A stretch of 64,000 bases of DNA, from NCBI RefSeq assembly GCF_002008315.2, contig NZ_MVDG02000002.1, positions 1-64,000 of the forward strand. The letters are read 5' to 3'. The DNA comes from Arthrobacter sp. KBS0703. GTDB taxonomy: Bacteria; Actinomycetota; Actinomycetes; Actinomycetales; Micrococcaceae. The notes under the pieces were generated by a model. The model searched no databases. It saw only the letters and a program-made list of their open reading frames with translations, and was not told the DNA's origin. The position numbers and the translations under genes are program-made. This document shows positions 63,976-64,000 of the stretch, in pieces; the stretch's first letter is position 1, and each line of letters opens with the position of its first letter.

Positions 63976-64000
63976 CCAAGAAAAAAGTCCGCCCAGCGGC
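63969..64000 (+). CDS. Start of a gene cut by the window edge
   Basis: The second ATGAAC (63969) opens a frame reading MNTKKKVRPA to the window edge. The first ATG at 63950 meets a stop after seven codons, so it is not the start. Only ten codons are visible, so no function can be given. A transporter linked to urate is possible because of position. Confidence 0.4.
   Translation, partial: MNTKKKVRPA

Overview
The window is GC-rich with actinobacterial gene content: MarP/CvpA protease, a GlxR-type Crp, homodimeric AceE, a LigD-type polymerase, PonA and many GTG starts. It fits Arthrobacter sensu lato (Micrococcaceae). The gene set and the MarP-Crp-NUDIX-RidA-DUF4177-PonA order support this. 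The species cannot be named from the sequence alone.

The record is a draft assembly with a clear technical signature. Ten copies of the 19-bp Tn5 mosaic end occur. Eight are the back-to-back 37-38 bp form that equals a Nextera mate-pair junction adapter, and two are single ends. Nine lie inside genes whose flanks are nearly contiguous, so MarP, an ABC exporter, a sulfite-oxidase-family protein, an SDR (hit twice), xanthine dehydrogenase (hit twice), XdhC and LigD look broken but probably are intact in the organism. The tenth joins a false 981-bp duplicate (1-981, a second copy of 3616-4592) to position 1001, which is what a circularised mate-pair fragment of about 3.6 kb would produce. The true copy at 4162-4830 also carries single-base deletions.

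Layout. 1-5.8 kb: false duplicate, truncated exonuclease/polymerase, DUF1508, NUDIX, endonuclease III and an Ala/Pro-rich membrane protein. 6.2-8.3 kb: acetyl-CoA synthetase. 8.4-20.6 kb: two carbohydrate ABC importers. The first is tied to a DeoR regulator. The second sits with a GH36 alpha-galactosidase, facing a Gfo/Idh/MocA oxidoreductase and a LacI regulator, with a clear promoter and operator between them. 20.7-33.5 kb: aroQ, DUF2332, MarP, Crp, NUDIX, RidA, DUF4177, PonA, metallophosphoesterase, a heterodimeric ABC exporter and tRNA-Pro(CGG). 33.5-35.6 kb: a 61-aa secreted peptide with two IGNWPDPM repeats, divergent from an HTH-TPR regulator. 35.7-42.9 kb: purC, purD, a sulfite-oxidase-family enzyme, asparaginase, an SCP-like protein and DctA. 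43.1-46.3 kb: SDR, an Asp/Glu-racemase-superfamily enzyme and an NCS1 permease. 46.6-49.7 kb: aceE and a second DUF1508 protein. 49.9-63.8 kb: purine catabolism (Mo-cofactor transferase, xanthine dehydrogenase, XdhC, NCS2 permease, guanine deaminase, 8-oxoguanine deaminase, urate oxidase), interrupted by an aldo/keto reductase and a LigD-type polymerase.

How the genes work together. In the purine block guanine is taken up, deaminated to xanthine, oxidised to urate and opened by uricase, with Mo-cofactor maturation genes alongside. The most interesting candidate for a new system is the peptide/HTH-TPR pair at 34.0-35.6 kb. Its architecture resembles Firmicutes RRNPP peptide quorum sensing but it lies in an actinobacterium. 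This is inference from layout and motifs and has not been tested.
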